DNA of 25,974 bases from Lingula anatina (lineage: Eukaryota > Brachiopoda > Lingulata > Lingulida > Lingulidae), in assembly GCF_001039355.2 (NCBI RefSeq), contig NW_019775437.1, forward strand, positions 64,001 through 89,974, written 5' to 3'. Each line of letters opens with the position of its first letter. The first letter of the stretch is position 1. The notes below the pieces were generated by a model, which was not told the origin of the DNA, made no database searches, and saw only the letters and a program-made list of their open reading frames with translations. Shown piece by piece: positions 1 to 10,265 of the stretch. The translations under genes were made by a program, and so were the position numbers.

Positions 1-264
1 TTAAAAACATCTTTGCTTTAATATTTTTATCATCCAAAATGACATCACCTTTGAATAAGCCTCTGTATGACATATATGGTACCCGTTCTCAACCTTTTCA
101 GAGTGCTGTACCCGCCTGTATGGGTACAAGGGACTCTCTGACCACAGAGTGCGCTAAAGGTCTGTTGCAAAATTATTTTCTATGCTTAATTTTTGTATAC
201 TTCTTAAGAGGCCCCAGATATCAGAGGGTGAGTAAGGATAAGAGTCCTTTAACACTCCGGTTAA

Positions 265-450
265 ACAGAAGGCTTCATTCATCCATATTTGATCGAGCGA
301 GTAGCTAATATAGCTAAATTAAATGAAGATTCGGGAAGCGATTTTGATGATTCTGTCCTACACGAAGACCTGACTCTTTGTTCAAGTTTGATTGCATTAG
401 ACAAAAATCCATTTGCTGTTCACTTGGCGACCACATGTCCCGTTGTTTAA
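265..450 (+). CDS. possible terminal exon of an unidentified upstream gene
   Basis: An open frame without a stop runs from 265 to a TAA at 448-450 and has coding-like composition. It holds the acidic stretch NEDSGSDFDDSVLHED followed by LTLCSSLIALDKNPFAV. AATAAA lies at 462-467, only 12 bases after the stop, which would suit a very short 3' UTR. A weak acceptor (taaacag, ending at 268) could start the exon at 269. No family is recognised. It could instead be a fragment of a mobile element. The rest of the gene would lie left of the window. Confidence 0.3.
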   Translation, partial: TEGFIHPYLIERVANIAKLNEDSGSDFDDSVLHEDLTLCSSLIALDKNPFAVHLATTCPVV

Positions 451-461
451 GACGTCTGTCC

Positions 462-467
462 AATAAA
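462..467 (+). promoter_or_regulatory. candidate polyadenylation signal AATAAA
   Basis: Canonical AATAAA just after the stop at 448-450. It supports a gene end here, but the hexamer is common by chance in AT-rich DNA. Confidence 0.25.
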
Positions 468-2040
468 TCTATATTATAGCAACTTATAACTAGCAGTTTT
501 TATAAACACGGTACCCGGTGGTAGCAAAAATTTTCAGTCGTCTTATAATTAATCAACCCGTTTATTTGTGAACCCATCCATATTTAACAGGGATCATCAA
601 GTCAACGAATAACCAATGGCGAAATTAATTAATTTGGATCTTCTTTGTTGAGAATTCTATAGCTTTAGAATATACATGTGTGTTGGCTTGGGGATGATAA
701 AACAGGTGCTTGTCGTAGATAGCATTGGACTGCTACGGCAAAGCGAATGAGTTTCCTGGAAGAATGATGCTAGAGATAAAGCTCTGGTCAATACTGAAAG
801 ACGAAATATTTTCATAATATCATATCTAAATTAATGGAGGAAATGGCTGCATGAGACTATCCATCTGTATGCGTTCCGACTCATATGTAGTGAACATTTT
901 GCCATGGCGTGGGCGAATTATTGACATAAATGGAATGATAGGGATTAAAAATTCCTTATTTTATTATGCGTTCAGTAGCAGGATTTCATTTAACTTCGAC
1001 CGTATACTTTCAATATTTAACTGCAAAACAATAGATGCTTTACATAAAAACTTCATTTTTAAAGTAGTTGAAGTAGCTCGCATGAAAGCTTTAGTGACCA
1101 ATAGTATCAAACATATTTTACAAGATAAATTAATTGTCTTTAAGAAAATATATGTAATATTTTGTAGTATACAACAACATTATGTTTCTTTAGATGCAAA
1201 GAAATTTGCTCAAAATTAACGAATTGAGAAACAGATAGGCTATGGTGAAAATAAACCTCCTCCATTTTCAATTTGGTCGTTTGTGAAGCCTGCAGAGGTC
1301 AAGGGCCTTCAACATATCTTGCTTGAACTCTATCTCAGGTCGAATAAGAGTAACTGTGAATGCTTATGGAAGCACAAATACCAAAAACAATTCATTGAAC
1401 ATACAGTCCGAACAACGCTATGTTCAAAATAACTGCAAAATTTCATATAAATTTGGTTGACACTTTCCATCTAACGGATTATTGGTAATCAAGATTCATA
1501 AAACCTTCCTAAGGAAAGTAATAAATCCACCAATATGAAAACAAACATCAATTGTAGTCAAAGGCCTTCCTCGGCATTTATTCTCCAATTTTCTCACTTC
1601 ATTGCCTCTTTGGCTGATTGAGGCCACATATCTATAGTCAGCTGGTCAAAGAGGAAATATAGTAAGGAAATCTTGAAATACTGGTTAGGGAACGCTTTTG
1701 GTCGGAAAGTTTAAATTAGTGTCTATTCTTCTATTATATCGCACTGTTTGTTTTATGGACCAAAGGAAGATTTTGAAAGAAAGATTTGGGTAAATTCTAT
1801 GCAATGGGATGTTCGTTATTTAACAGAATGTTCTTGGAAAAGACATTTCGTAGAAATTTGCTACGCCATACAATCCTAAGAAAATGGGGGGAATAGGATT
1901 TAAAGCGTGTGGGAGACAGGAGCTAAGTGGAAAATTTACTAAGATTAATTGAATAAAGCGTATCTTGTACGAATGAAGGAAAATGGTCCTGATGACCGAA
2001 ATCCAAAACCTTAAGGTTGAGAAATTTTGAATGTCCTTAA
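468..2040. other. non-coding stretch, nothing recognised
   Basis: AT-rich DNA. One open frame of 122 codons at 851-1219 (+) has no recognisable domain, no clear splice context and composition like the surrounding DNA, so it is not called as a gene. It could be upstream flank or 5' intron of the channel gene. Confidence 0.4.
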
Positions 2041-2047
2041 CGTAACT

Positions 2048-2085
2048 GACGAGACAGCTCTGATATTAACAGTTGGAAGAATCTG

Positions 2086-2126
<41 letters not shown>

Positions 2127-2194
2127 GACGAAAAACGAGACAGCTCTGATGTTTCTGACGAGACAGCTCTGATATTAGCTGTTGGAAGAATCTG

Positions 2195-2241
<47 letters not shown>
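2048..2241. repeat. duplicated unit containing an (ATT)n microsatellite
   Basis: A segment starting gacgagacagctctgatatt and ending in an ATT array occurs at 2048-2126 (13 ATT units) and again at 2157-2241 (about 14-15 units), 109 bases apart. A third partial copy of the gagacagctctgat core lies between them, near 2137-2150. The copies are nearly identical outside the array. Confidence 0.9.
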
Positions 2242-3803
2242 AATCTAAATTTGGAAAAAGAAAGTGTTAATTTTTCTCGATGCAGCTTTATTCAGACTGG
2301 ATAGGGTTTATTTTTGATATCATCTACCAATCTACAGGAAAGTGGCAGTCACGGCTTTCTTTACTGTTGAGTTGAGACGTTACACTGCATTCTTTACACT
2401 ACGATGACAAATTTTGGTCATGTTTTTAATATTTAACTGACACAGAGGGTACAGTTCACAAGAGAAGAGGCATGCCTTAGCTATGTGCAGTCTGCATTTC
2501 GTCTCAACTACCACAATTGGTACCCAACTCTTCATTTTTCATATTTTCTCTCCAACATGGCCTTTTAAAGAAGAGAACGAGACATGTTGATCAGCATCAG
2601 TTGTTTAGGTACGTTTTACTTGTCGGTGTGTGTTTATTTTATTTTATTTTTATTTTGAGGAATAGAAACTTTTGTAAAAGGAGTTTGGTTATTCTATGTG
2701 TGCTGTCCCTTGCCAAAAGGGTTGTCCGGTCGAGTTATCGCATTTTGATATATTTTTTTAACCTCATGTCCTGCTTAAACGTTTTCGAAATTAAAAGGCT
2801 TAATCCTGCAATAACAAATATACCATATTTGATACCTGGTACAAGAGCACTCTGGCACTTAAAGGTACATTCGAACCGAGCATAGGTGGAGTGTGGATTC
2901 CCAGTAACACATGTAAACCACTTCTATTAGATTCTTATATGACTCAAATAAATTCGACATGCCAAGGGATAAACTGAATAGATCACTCGATCAGCCATAA
3001 AAGACCTTTAGACTGCCCCTTTCTTTAAATTTTTGGTTGTAAATTTAACCTATTTTCGTGACCTACTTTCCTGCCCCATGGACATACAGCTTAGAATGCC
3101 AGCAGAAAAATCCGATCAAACATCATTTTCGGGTAAAATTAAACAATGCCTCTTGGTAATTCTCTTAGTTATACTACTTGAAACTATATGCTGGCATTTG
3201 GTTGGTTTTTGTGACAAAAAATTGACTTGGTATGCATCTTTAATCCCAAGGCAAGTATGATTTACGGTTATGGCATGTTTGGTATTACAGGTAGCCTCAG
3301 ACGAGTCTAAATGGAACATCATGCATGACTCTTATGTAGATTGCAAGGTAAGAAAACCTTTTTCCAATACATTACCTTTTGCACGGCACGGAAACCTTTA
3401 TCCAATGCATTATTCTAGCAGCTGCATCTGTCTGTTGTCAGTTCAAGCATAACAAACAGCATCCATTACTCATTTCATATTGTACTATTAATACCAACAT
3501 TTTGATCCGAACATCCGAACAACATTATACGTGCGTATTGCTACCGGCACCTTCATTTGTTAGTAATGTGGAATCATTATTTTGCACTGTGTTTTCTTAT
3601 TGCTGTACAATGTTGTATTACTTCAATAGGGAGTAGCAATGTAAGGTGAGTGGGCAAATGATTCGATAGGGATTATGTTTCTAAACACCAAAGAACCAAC
3701 AAATATATTTATCATATTGAAAAATAATAATAGTGGGATGTTTTATTCTACATGTTCGCCGTCCATATAGTTGATACTCTAAGTGGGTTCCGCTAGTAGC
3801 AAA
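2242..3803. other. non-coding stretch; probable 5' flank or intron of the channel gene
   Basis: No coding segment fits the downstream channel gene. A 57-nt segment at 3291-3347 has a good acceptor (tattacag) and donor (AAG|gtaaga) but cannot join the next exon in frame. The signal peptide exon expected for a Cys-loop receptor was not found here. Confidence 0.35.
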
Positions 3804-3836
<33 letters not shown>

Positions 3837-3858
3837 TGTGTGTGTGAGCGTGTGTGTA
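3804..3858. repeat. (TG)n microsatellite
   Basis: Almost pure TG array, interrupted near 3830 and 3848, about 60 bases upstream of the acceptor of the first recognised channel exon. Confidence 0.95.
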
Positions 3859-3920
3859 CACGGTTACAATAAACGTCCGTGGCGATTATATTATAATAGT
3901 AATGTTTTTCACTACTTCAG

Positions 3921-3985
3921 GTCAGAGATACTATCCCAGATGATGGAGGGTTATGATAACACAATGCAACCCACGATCGATGTCG
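3921..3985 (+). CDS. channel exon a: N-terminal helix region
   Basis: Encodes SEILSQMMEGYDNTMQPTIDV, the typical start of the mature Cys-loop extracellular domain. Acceptor cttcag; donor G|gtatgt; enters with one base of a split codon and leaves with one base. Confidence 0.8.
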
Positions 3986-6900
3986 GTATGTTATTATCCT
4001 GCAACTCTTATGAAGCGACAAATGTCTCTTCAACTACTCAACGTTAGGGGCGGGGATGCACATATACATGTAGGCCTACTTTTGGCTGGAGCAAAAAATC
4101 GAATGGATTCTTGCTGTTTTCACTCAGTCGTTGTCATATTTGAGTGAAATGGCATAAACCACGAACCAGATTATAGTTCTATAATAATGCATTCTGTGGT
4201 GGTGTTACCGAAAAATATTCAATAGACGGTCTCTTTTGCTGTAAATGGATAAAAACTAGTTTATGTCCCAACAAGAACATAAAGTCACTTCTCATAGACT
4301 ACTTATGAAAGATTTGCATACATAAATGGCCATTTCATATATGCGTCTTGTAACAGGTTGGATAGCAGCAAGCTGCATAAAGCCATGCATCGGATGCAGT
4401 TATGAGTATATCCTTATCACATGCTTGGCTCTTCAGATTTGTGTGCCTTTTATGTGACATAGGCAGATAGACTTCCCAAACCCTCCTCAAACTGCCTTTA
4501 CGTTGGTCTCAGACAATTTAATATAATCGATTCGCGACGCTTTTAACATGTTCATTACACAGATTATATAGAGGTAACCTTCGGGTTCCAGTGAACTTAA
4601 AGCTCAGGGTAACCTTCAGAAGAACCTACTTCAAAGTCAGAATACCATTTTATTGCTGTAAATTCAGCTTTAACATGACGTTTATGCTTTATGACACTTC
4701 TGGATAGGGATGCTCCATATAGCTGCTGCCTAAGTAGCGCTTTCTTGGTAAAAATCATTTACCTAAATGAACTAGGCTGATCGATTACTCGCATATATAC
4801 AAAACAGGTTAATTGAACATATGGAAAAACAGTACCGAAGCGACGCTGCATAGGTTATTCTTAGTCTGCCTTTACTTACTACCGACTTACATGAATTGAG
4901 GCTGTTAGTAAAATTGAAAAAAAAAAAGATATTTTCAAACATTAGAATTACAACATTTTAAAATTATTTGTACATCCTTATCTTCAGATGAGCCCACCGT
5001 TATTGGAATGCAATTGTCCATCAACCGTATAAACTCCGTGGACGAAATTCAAATGGTAGAGTATTTATTGCTTGTGTGTGTCATCCTGATTGTTATCCCT
5101 CCTACTTCAACCATTTTTCATGTTCTTCAAATAAGCAGATCATATAGTAAATATCTCACTTCATTCAATCGATCTTTAATCGATATGATGGAATGCATTA
5201 CCCTACAACTCTGAGAACTTTTTGAATTATTACAGCGAAAAAACAATTTTTCATTTAATATTAATTTTCAGTCTTCAATTAATATCTCATGCATTGGCTT
5301 GCTTATTGTCTTCACTCGATCGACAATATTGTCAACAATGTCTAACCTATCAAAGAAACTTATTTTAAATTTAAAATCTTTCTCTTTGTAATCCCAGGAT
5401 ATAACTTTGGACCTTGTCCTAGAGCGAAATTGGGAAGACCACAGGCTCAAGTTCGACGGTAGTCGGATCAACAGAACTTACATGGATATGGACCCCAGAC
5501 ACGCCGGGTTTATCTGGATACCGGATCTGTTTATCCGAAACGAGAAGTCGGCAGAATGGCATTCCGTAACAATACCCAACCGCATGTTACGTCTCTATGA
5601 AAATGGCTCGGTAATGTTTATTTCCAGGTTAGTATAACATTTAATCATTCATGCACATTATTTTATTTCATTTTGAATGAGCTTCCCGTAATTTTTTTAT
5701 TTGACAATTTTTATGATAAAAAATATTACGGCTCAATCAAATTTCTGTCATAAACCAGCAATGCTTCTCCTAATCAAGAATGGTACATGGTTTCTTTTGG
5801 AACACGTGTTTCTTGTAGACTTATATCCTTGACATAATAAGAATTATACGGGATTCTTTATTCTTCAAAGCATTTTTCTCAAAACTTGCATTTCTTCTTG
5901 CCGTGCTGGTCATGTTAGTAAAATCACTTTGGCGCCCATTGTGTTTCAGAATCACTGTTACTGCAGCCTGCCCAATGGACCTATTTATGTTCCCGTTTGA
6001 TACCCAGAAATGCCCACTTATTCTGCAAAGTTGTAAGTTCCGCTGGGGATATCTCGGTCGATTTCGTAACTCAGATTGAATTGATATTCGAAATTAACTG
6101 ATGTTGTAGCGGTGCTGTTAGTTGCTATCTTGGAGTAGAGTTTTTTCCGATAATGCACGGCGGTGTTTTGCAATCAAATGATTCTGATTTTACTGACAAA
6201 CATTGTATTATTCTATTAAATTGAACCAAAAATAAATACAACGTAAGTATATTCTGCATTTCCTTAATAAGTAATTGTTAAGAATTGCAACTCACTCTTC
6301 ACAGCTACATTTGTGTAGACTTAGTTTCAGGGTGACTCTTAGCCTGACTATTTCATATTCAACGTTGGCCTGTTTTAACTATGAAACTAGATATTTTACT
6401 TTGAAGTACCACTTACCATTTTTGAAATACTAGGCTTACTGCTTTGAACGACAATGAATAATTAAAATACAACCGTCTTGGCGCTAAAACAAGACTATTT
6501 TGACCAAAAGATAATGCCTGGTCTATCTTTCAGATGCATTCACGGATGAGGAAATGCAGTATGAGTGGACAGAGGAACAGCTTGATGACAGGCGTCACGT
6601 AAAACTGTCACACTTTGACATTACGGATGTCAAGTTTACAAAATGTGCGACAAATTTAAGGGGAAATGAATACTTTAATGAGGGTACATATCTGTCATAT
6701 CAATTCGAAAAGAACACATCTGAATGCTTCATATAATTTTTCGGGCTCGTAAGACGTGTCTGAGAGTAAAAATGGATTTCTATATTATTTTAAAATGTAG
6801 GCCTACCAGTAGGCTATATTAGCCGACATCTGAAATGTAATTCTAGTATGTGTAATATGATATTGCTCGAACACACAGTATATATTGATTATATTCTTTT

Positions 6901-7167
6901 CTTCTTATGCTTTATTCCATGACCAGGCCGTCGCCCGTGTCTCCAAGCAGAATTTGTCTTGCAGAGGGACGTGGGATACTACGTCCTAGAGGTGTATATA
7001 CCTAGTATGGTCCTGGTCAGTATGTCTTGGATAGCTTTCTGGATCAGCAAGAACTCTCCCCCGGCCAGAGTGACCATAGGCTTGACCTCGGTGCTGACCA
7101 TGGCGACAATGGTCTGTTTCGCTTGGACACATTTTTTCGCATTAGTATTTTAAATTTATATTGTATG

Positions 7168-7208
<41 letters not shown>

Positions 7209-7805
7209 AGTGTGATTTTATCTCATTTTCTATTATGGTTTGTGCAAAGGTTAAACGCGCTCATCAACAAAAGAGTGGGAGTGCACAAAAGAAAGATATG
7301 CTTTTCTCATCCCAACTTATGCTTTTCTTTAGCCTAAATATGGCCACGGGATTTTTTCTCCAATAATATTTTCTCATGTTGTGTATTTACAGATGGCCAG
7401 CTTAAACTCCCATCTTCCTAAGTCGTCCATGCTGAAGGCCATAGACGTGTGGCTGAATGGTTGCCTGACCTTCGTTTTCTCAGCATTCCTGGAGTATGCT
7501 ATGGTCAGTGTCCAGATAGCGAGTACCGAGAAAAGAAAAATTGACAAGATTGAGACAGAAGAAAGTGAATGTAGACACAGTTATGAGGAACACCAAGTGA
7601 GTTGAACTTTAACGACTGTAGACACACTGATAACATTGTGAAAAGAATGAGCTTTAAAGCAATTTAATACAGTTAAGAAATAAAGTACATCTAAATTATA
7701 TTCAGAAAAAAAGTAAGTTCCACAGAGAGTTAATAGTCTCCTATCATGAAGAAATGTGTGCAATTACGCATGCTTTTTATTTCATTTACANGTTTATATT
7801 GTATG

Positions 7806-7846
<41 letters not shown>

Positions 7847-8636
7847 AGTGTGATTTTATCTCATTTTCTATTATGGTTTGTGCAAAGGTTAAACGCGCTC
7901 ATCAACAAAAGAGTGGGAGTGCACAAAAGAAAGATATGCTTTTCTCATCCCAACTTATGCTTTTCTTTAGCCTAAATATGGCCACGGGATTTTTTCTCCA
8001 ATAATATTTTCTCATGTTGTGTATTTACAGATGGCCAGCTTAAACTCCCATCTTCCTAAGTCGTCCATGCTGAAGGCCATAGACGTGTGGCTGAATGGTT
8101 GCCTGACCTTCGTTTTCTCAGCATTCCTGGAGTATGCTATGGTCAGTGTCCAGATAGCGAGTACCGAGAAAAGAAAAATTGACAAGATTGAGACAGAAGA
8201 AAGTGAATGTAGACACAGTTATGAGGAACACCAAGTGAGTTGAACTTTAACGACTGTAGACACACTGATAACATTGTGAAAAGAATGAGCTTTAAAGCAA
8301 TTTAATACAGTTAAGAAATAAAGTACATCTAAATTATATTCAGAAAAAAGTAAGTTCCACAGAGAGTTAATAGTCTCCTATCATGAAGAAATGTGTGCAA
8401 TTACGCATGCTTTTTATTTCATTTACAAATTTACGAAAACTAGAAGCTAGAATGAACGAAAGTATCTATAAATATTAAAGGCTTCTTTGTCCGTTCATTT
8501 GTAGGTCACAAGAAGGGCGATGCTTCCTCACGATGTTGAAAAGATTTCCCGAGTGATATTTCCAGTTGCGTTTGGTCTCTTCAACTTGATGTATTGGGTC
8601 TACTATATGGTGATAGCGCCCGCAAACCGTGGGTGA
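3921..8636 (+). CDS. Cys-loop ligand-gated anion channel subunit (GlyR/GluCl-like), 5' incomplete
   Basis: Exons: 3921-3985, 4988-5055, 5398-5627, 5950-6032, 6534-6683, 6927-7111, 7393-7596 and 8505-8636. All junctions are GT-AG and phases agree, giving 371 codons and a TGA at 8634-8636. The product is a pentameric plasma-membrane receptor subunit. Visible in order: the N-terminal ILSQMMEGYDNTMQP region; the WxPD-type motif WIPDLFIRNEKS; the Cys-loop (CPMD...KC, 13 residues between the cysteines); a second cysteine pair (KCAT...RRPC) as in GlyR, GluCl and HisCl; M1 (YYVLEVYIPS); M2 opening with PPARVTIGLTSVLTMAT; M3; a short intracellular loop; and M4 just before the stop. The Pro-Ala-Arg at the start of M2 is the usual mark of anion selectivity. 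Ligand unknown: the loop D arginine of Gly/Glu receptors is Glu here. The signal peptide and first exon(s) are missing. The M2-M3 exon is duplicated at 8031-8234. Confidence 0.9.
4988..5055 (+). CDS. channel exon b: beta1 strand
   Basis: Encodes EPTVIGMQLSINRINSVDEI plus QM, matching the conserved P-x-x-V-x-V/M segment. Acceptor tcttcag; donor ATG|gtagag; phase 1 in, 0 out. Confidence 0.88.
5398..5627 (+). CDS. channel exon c: loops D, A and E
   Basis: Encodes DITLDLVLERNWEDHRL (loop D), WIPDLFIRNEKS (loop A) and MLRLYENGSVMFIS (loop E region). Acceptor atcccag; donor AG|gttagt; phase 0 in, 2 out. Confidence 0.93.
5950..6032 (+). CDS. channel exon d: Cys-loop
   Basis: Encodes RITVTAACPMDLF and PFDTQKCPLILQS. 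The two cysteines are separated by 13 residues, including the conserved Pro-Phe-Asp. Acceptor gtttcag; donor T|gtaagt. Confidence 0.94.
6534..6683 (+). CDS. channel exon e: loop B to loop C
   Basis: Encodes YAFTDEEMQYEW (loop B side), an L-x-x-F-x-I strand and the loop C start KCATNLRGNEYFNEG. The donor G|gtacat was chosen because it restores the phase into M1 and carries the loop C second cysteine pair across the intron. Confidence 0.88.
6927..7111 (+). CDS. channel exon f: M1 and most of M2
   Basis: Encodes RRPCLQAEFVLQRDVGYYV, M1, the M1-M2 linker WISKNSPPAR and M2 as far as TMATM. The next exon opens ATG GCC AGC, so M2 continues with a length matching GluCl M2 exactly. Donor ATG|gtctgt. 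Confidence 0.93.
7171..7205. repeat. (CT)n microsatellite, copy 1
   Basis: Uninterrupted CT run in the intron after exon f, repeated at 7809-7843 in the duplicate block. Confidence 0.95.
7393..7596 (+). CDS. channel exon g, copy 1: end of M2, M3, start of the intracellular loop
   Basis: 68 codons, phase 0 at both ends. Contains SLNSHLPKSSMLKAIDVW, M3 (GCLTFVFSAFLEYAMVSV) and a charged loop with EKRKIDKIETEESE. Acceptor atttacag, donor CAA|gtgagt. Identical to 8031-8234; a real transcript should use only one copy. Confidence 0.85.
7809..7843. repeat. (CT)n microsatellite, copy 2
   Basis: Same length and flanks as the array at 7171-7205, as part of the 636-bp duplication. Confidence 0.95.
8031..8234 (+). 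CDS. channel exon g, copy 2 (identical M2-M3 exon)
   Basis: Exact copy of 7393-7596 with the same splice sites, 638 bases downstream. Being phase 0-0, inclusion of both would stay in frame but would add an extra M3. That topology does not fit the family, so this is probably the same exon assembled twice. Confidence 0.8.
8505..8636 (+). CDS. channel exon h: M4 and stop
   Basis: Encodes VTRRAMLPHDVEKISRVIFP, then M4 (VAFGLFNLMYWVYYMVI) and APANRG before TGA. The D-x-x-S-R-x-x-F-P motif before M4 and the YW in M4 are typical of this family. Acceptor tttgtag, phase 0. Confidence 0.93.
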   Translation, partial: VTRRAMLPHDVEKISRVIFPVAFGLFNLMYWVYYMVIAPANRG

Positions 8637-9104
8637 GATTTGAATACTTTACCACTGCTAACAAGCAGATGATCTAGAGACAGACATCGCGGTGCTTTCA
8701 AGTGCTCGATCTTTATCAAGACACACCACACGCTCATATATAGACTTCATATTCATGGTCTAGAACGTCTACTATTTGCTATAGAACTCTACCTTCGATT
8801 CCCACCTTATGGACAGCGGGATTTCAAGTCAAAATCGACCTTGTTCTTACCCATCAGTTGACATCCTCAGCCCGGCAGAAGGTTCACTTTGCACCTATAC
8901 AGTGAAGGAGACAAGACTCTGATTATCCATTATTCTTTCACATTTACCCTAGCACTTTCAATTTGATTCGGTAACGCTCAGAACAGTGGAAAAGAATCCC
9001 CGAACTTTCCATCGTGTTTAGGGGCCATCTCAAAAGTCTGCAAATCAAAGTTCGTAAACACGGTGCACGAACGATACACCCCCCCAAAAAAAATATAAAC
9101 AAAA
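8637..9104. other. 3' flank of the channel gene
   Basis: No coding signal seen. Includes the presumed channel 3' UTR, but no clear AATAAA was noticed close to the stop. Ends at the N at 9105, a probable contig join. Confidence 0.4.
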
Positions 9105-9105
9105 T

Positions 9106-9175
9106 NATTTTATTTAGTCTAACCCAAATTCAAATGCAAGAAATCAATAAGGAGTTGTTGATATTTTTCAACTAC

Positions 9176-9209
<34 letters not shown>

Positions 9210-10160
9210 AAAGCATTGACCTAGATGTGTATTTCAGAGGGGATTCCCCTTAAAATGAGCAATGCCCATTGGCTGAAATGCTGGCCCATAGCTGATAAGG
9301 AAGTAACTTTCACTACTACACTGAACCCTTAGGAGTAATCAAAATGGACAAAGCAAGCACTAGACTTAGATTCCCACAAGGTACGATTTCCTGATTTTAT
9401 CACAACTTATGTTCTATTTATGAGTCCAGAAGAGAACTCGGTCTTTAATGTTGTTTCAAATTCTGACAGGGACAGTTGTTGAAATTCTACATTTCCTTGT
9501 TTTGTTGAGGTGTGATTTGTCATTGTTATTTGAGGCATGGACTCGTGTCAACTTCTTGACCAGCGTACTGTTTTAGTTGAAAAAAATTATGTCATGGGCC
9601 AAAACTATATTTTACCTGATATAGACTAACTATTTTAGTAACTCAAAATAGTAATTCAATCAATTTAAAGATGAATAATTCTCAGAGATGTTATTATAAT
9701 TGAGTTAATCAGTTTGAATTGTTGCCATAGGAAGTACAGAAAAAACTGGTATTAGATTTAGTTGAAATTGTAAATTCTTAATCAAAAGGTTGATAGTGTA
9801 ATTGTTTAGATTTATTAAGTTGGCATGCATGGCCTTGAAATACTATCCTGTGTCAATAACTAAGAGTAATGAGTCTTTTGCATGTTAAAACAAATGTACT
9901 TGCTGGGGATACTGTACATTACCTGAAGGTACTACCTTTTTAATGAATCAGGAAGTAAAGGGGAATTTACTACTTATGGGAAAGTTTGATGGGGTATATT
10001 CATTTTTCTCACTTCTGTGTTTGTCCTTGGAGTCTATATAGAAACATATCACAAAAAGAAATATGTTCATAGTAAAATATACTCTTTGGCCATATGAAAA
10101 ATAAAGAATTATGTCCATATGTTTAAGACTGTAAATTGGAATCACAAGGTGATGACTTAC
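9106..10160. other. non-coding stretch, nothing recognised
   Basis: Follows the N at 9105, a probable contig start. Contains a 31-base A run at 9177-9207. No death-domain-like or other coding segment was recognised on either strand. Confidence 0.4.
9177..9207. repeat. poly(A) run
   Basis: 31 consecutive A residues. It could be the tail of an old retroposed element, but no element body was recognised beside it. Confidence 0.9.
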
Positions 10161-10265
10161 GTGGAGTCTGCTATGTCTTCAAGTGCTTGAGAGAGAATTT
10201 TTAAGTCTGGGTTGAAGACTTTAATTGTCTCCCTGAGCATCAATCTCAAGTTAACAGTACCAGTA
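10161..10265 (-). CDS. orphan exon-like segment, unidentified
   Basis: Read on the minus strand, a 105-nt segment has an acceptor (cctgtag) and a strong donor (CCAC|gtaagt), with one open frame of 34 complete codons. It includes LRLMLRETIKVFNPDLKILS then QALEDIADS. The composition is protein-like, with alternating hydrophobic and charged residues. No partner exon was found nearby on the minus strand, and the family is not recognised. It could belong to a gene nested in or beside the kinase gene, or be a chance open segment. Confidence 0.3.

Larger units (their letters stand above)
7155..8427 (+). repeat. 636-bp direct duplication across a single N
   Basis: Bases 7155-7790 recur as 7793-8427, with only a 7A/6A difference (near 7706) seen by eye. 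The copies meet at the N (7791). Each contains the CT array, intron sequence, the complete M2-M3 exon and downstream intron. The position at an N and the near identity suggest unmerged overlapping contig ends. Confidence 0.95.

Noticed and set aside
107-128. TGTACCC/GGGTACA short hairpin
   Set aside because: Seven-bp stem only, expected by chance in a window of this size.
851-1219. 122-codon open frame on the + strand
   Set aside because: No recognisable domain, composition like the surrounding AT-rich DNA, no splice or transcript signals.
2073-2270. Open frame giving poly-Ile and poly-Tyr
   Set aside because: Translation of ATT microsatellites.
2517-2885. 122-codon hydrophobic open frame
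   Set aside because: Hydrophobicity comes from T-rich DNA; no family pattern and no downstream partner.
3291-3347. 57-nt segment with good acceptor and donor, read as VASDESKWNIMHDSYVDCK
   Set aside because: Only the phase 0-0 frame is open, and it cannot join the first recognised channel exon, which needs two bases from upstream; no bridging exon was found.
7155-8427. Reading the duplicated exon as a genuine receptor with two M3 segments
   Set aside because: Copies are almost identical and meet at an N; an assembly overlap is the simpler explanation.
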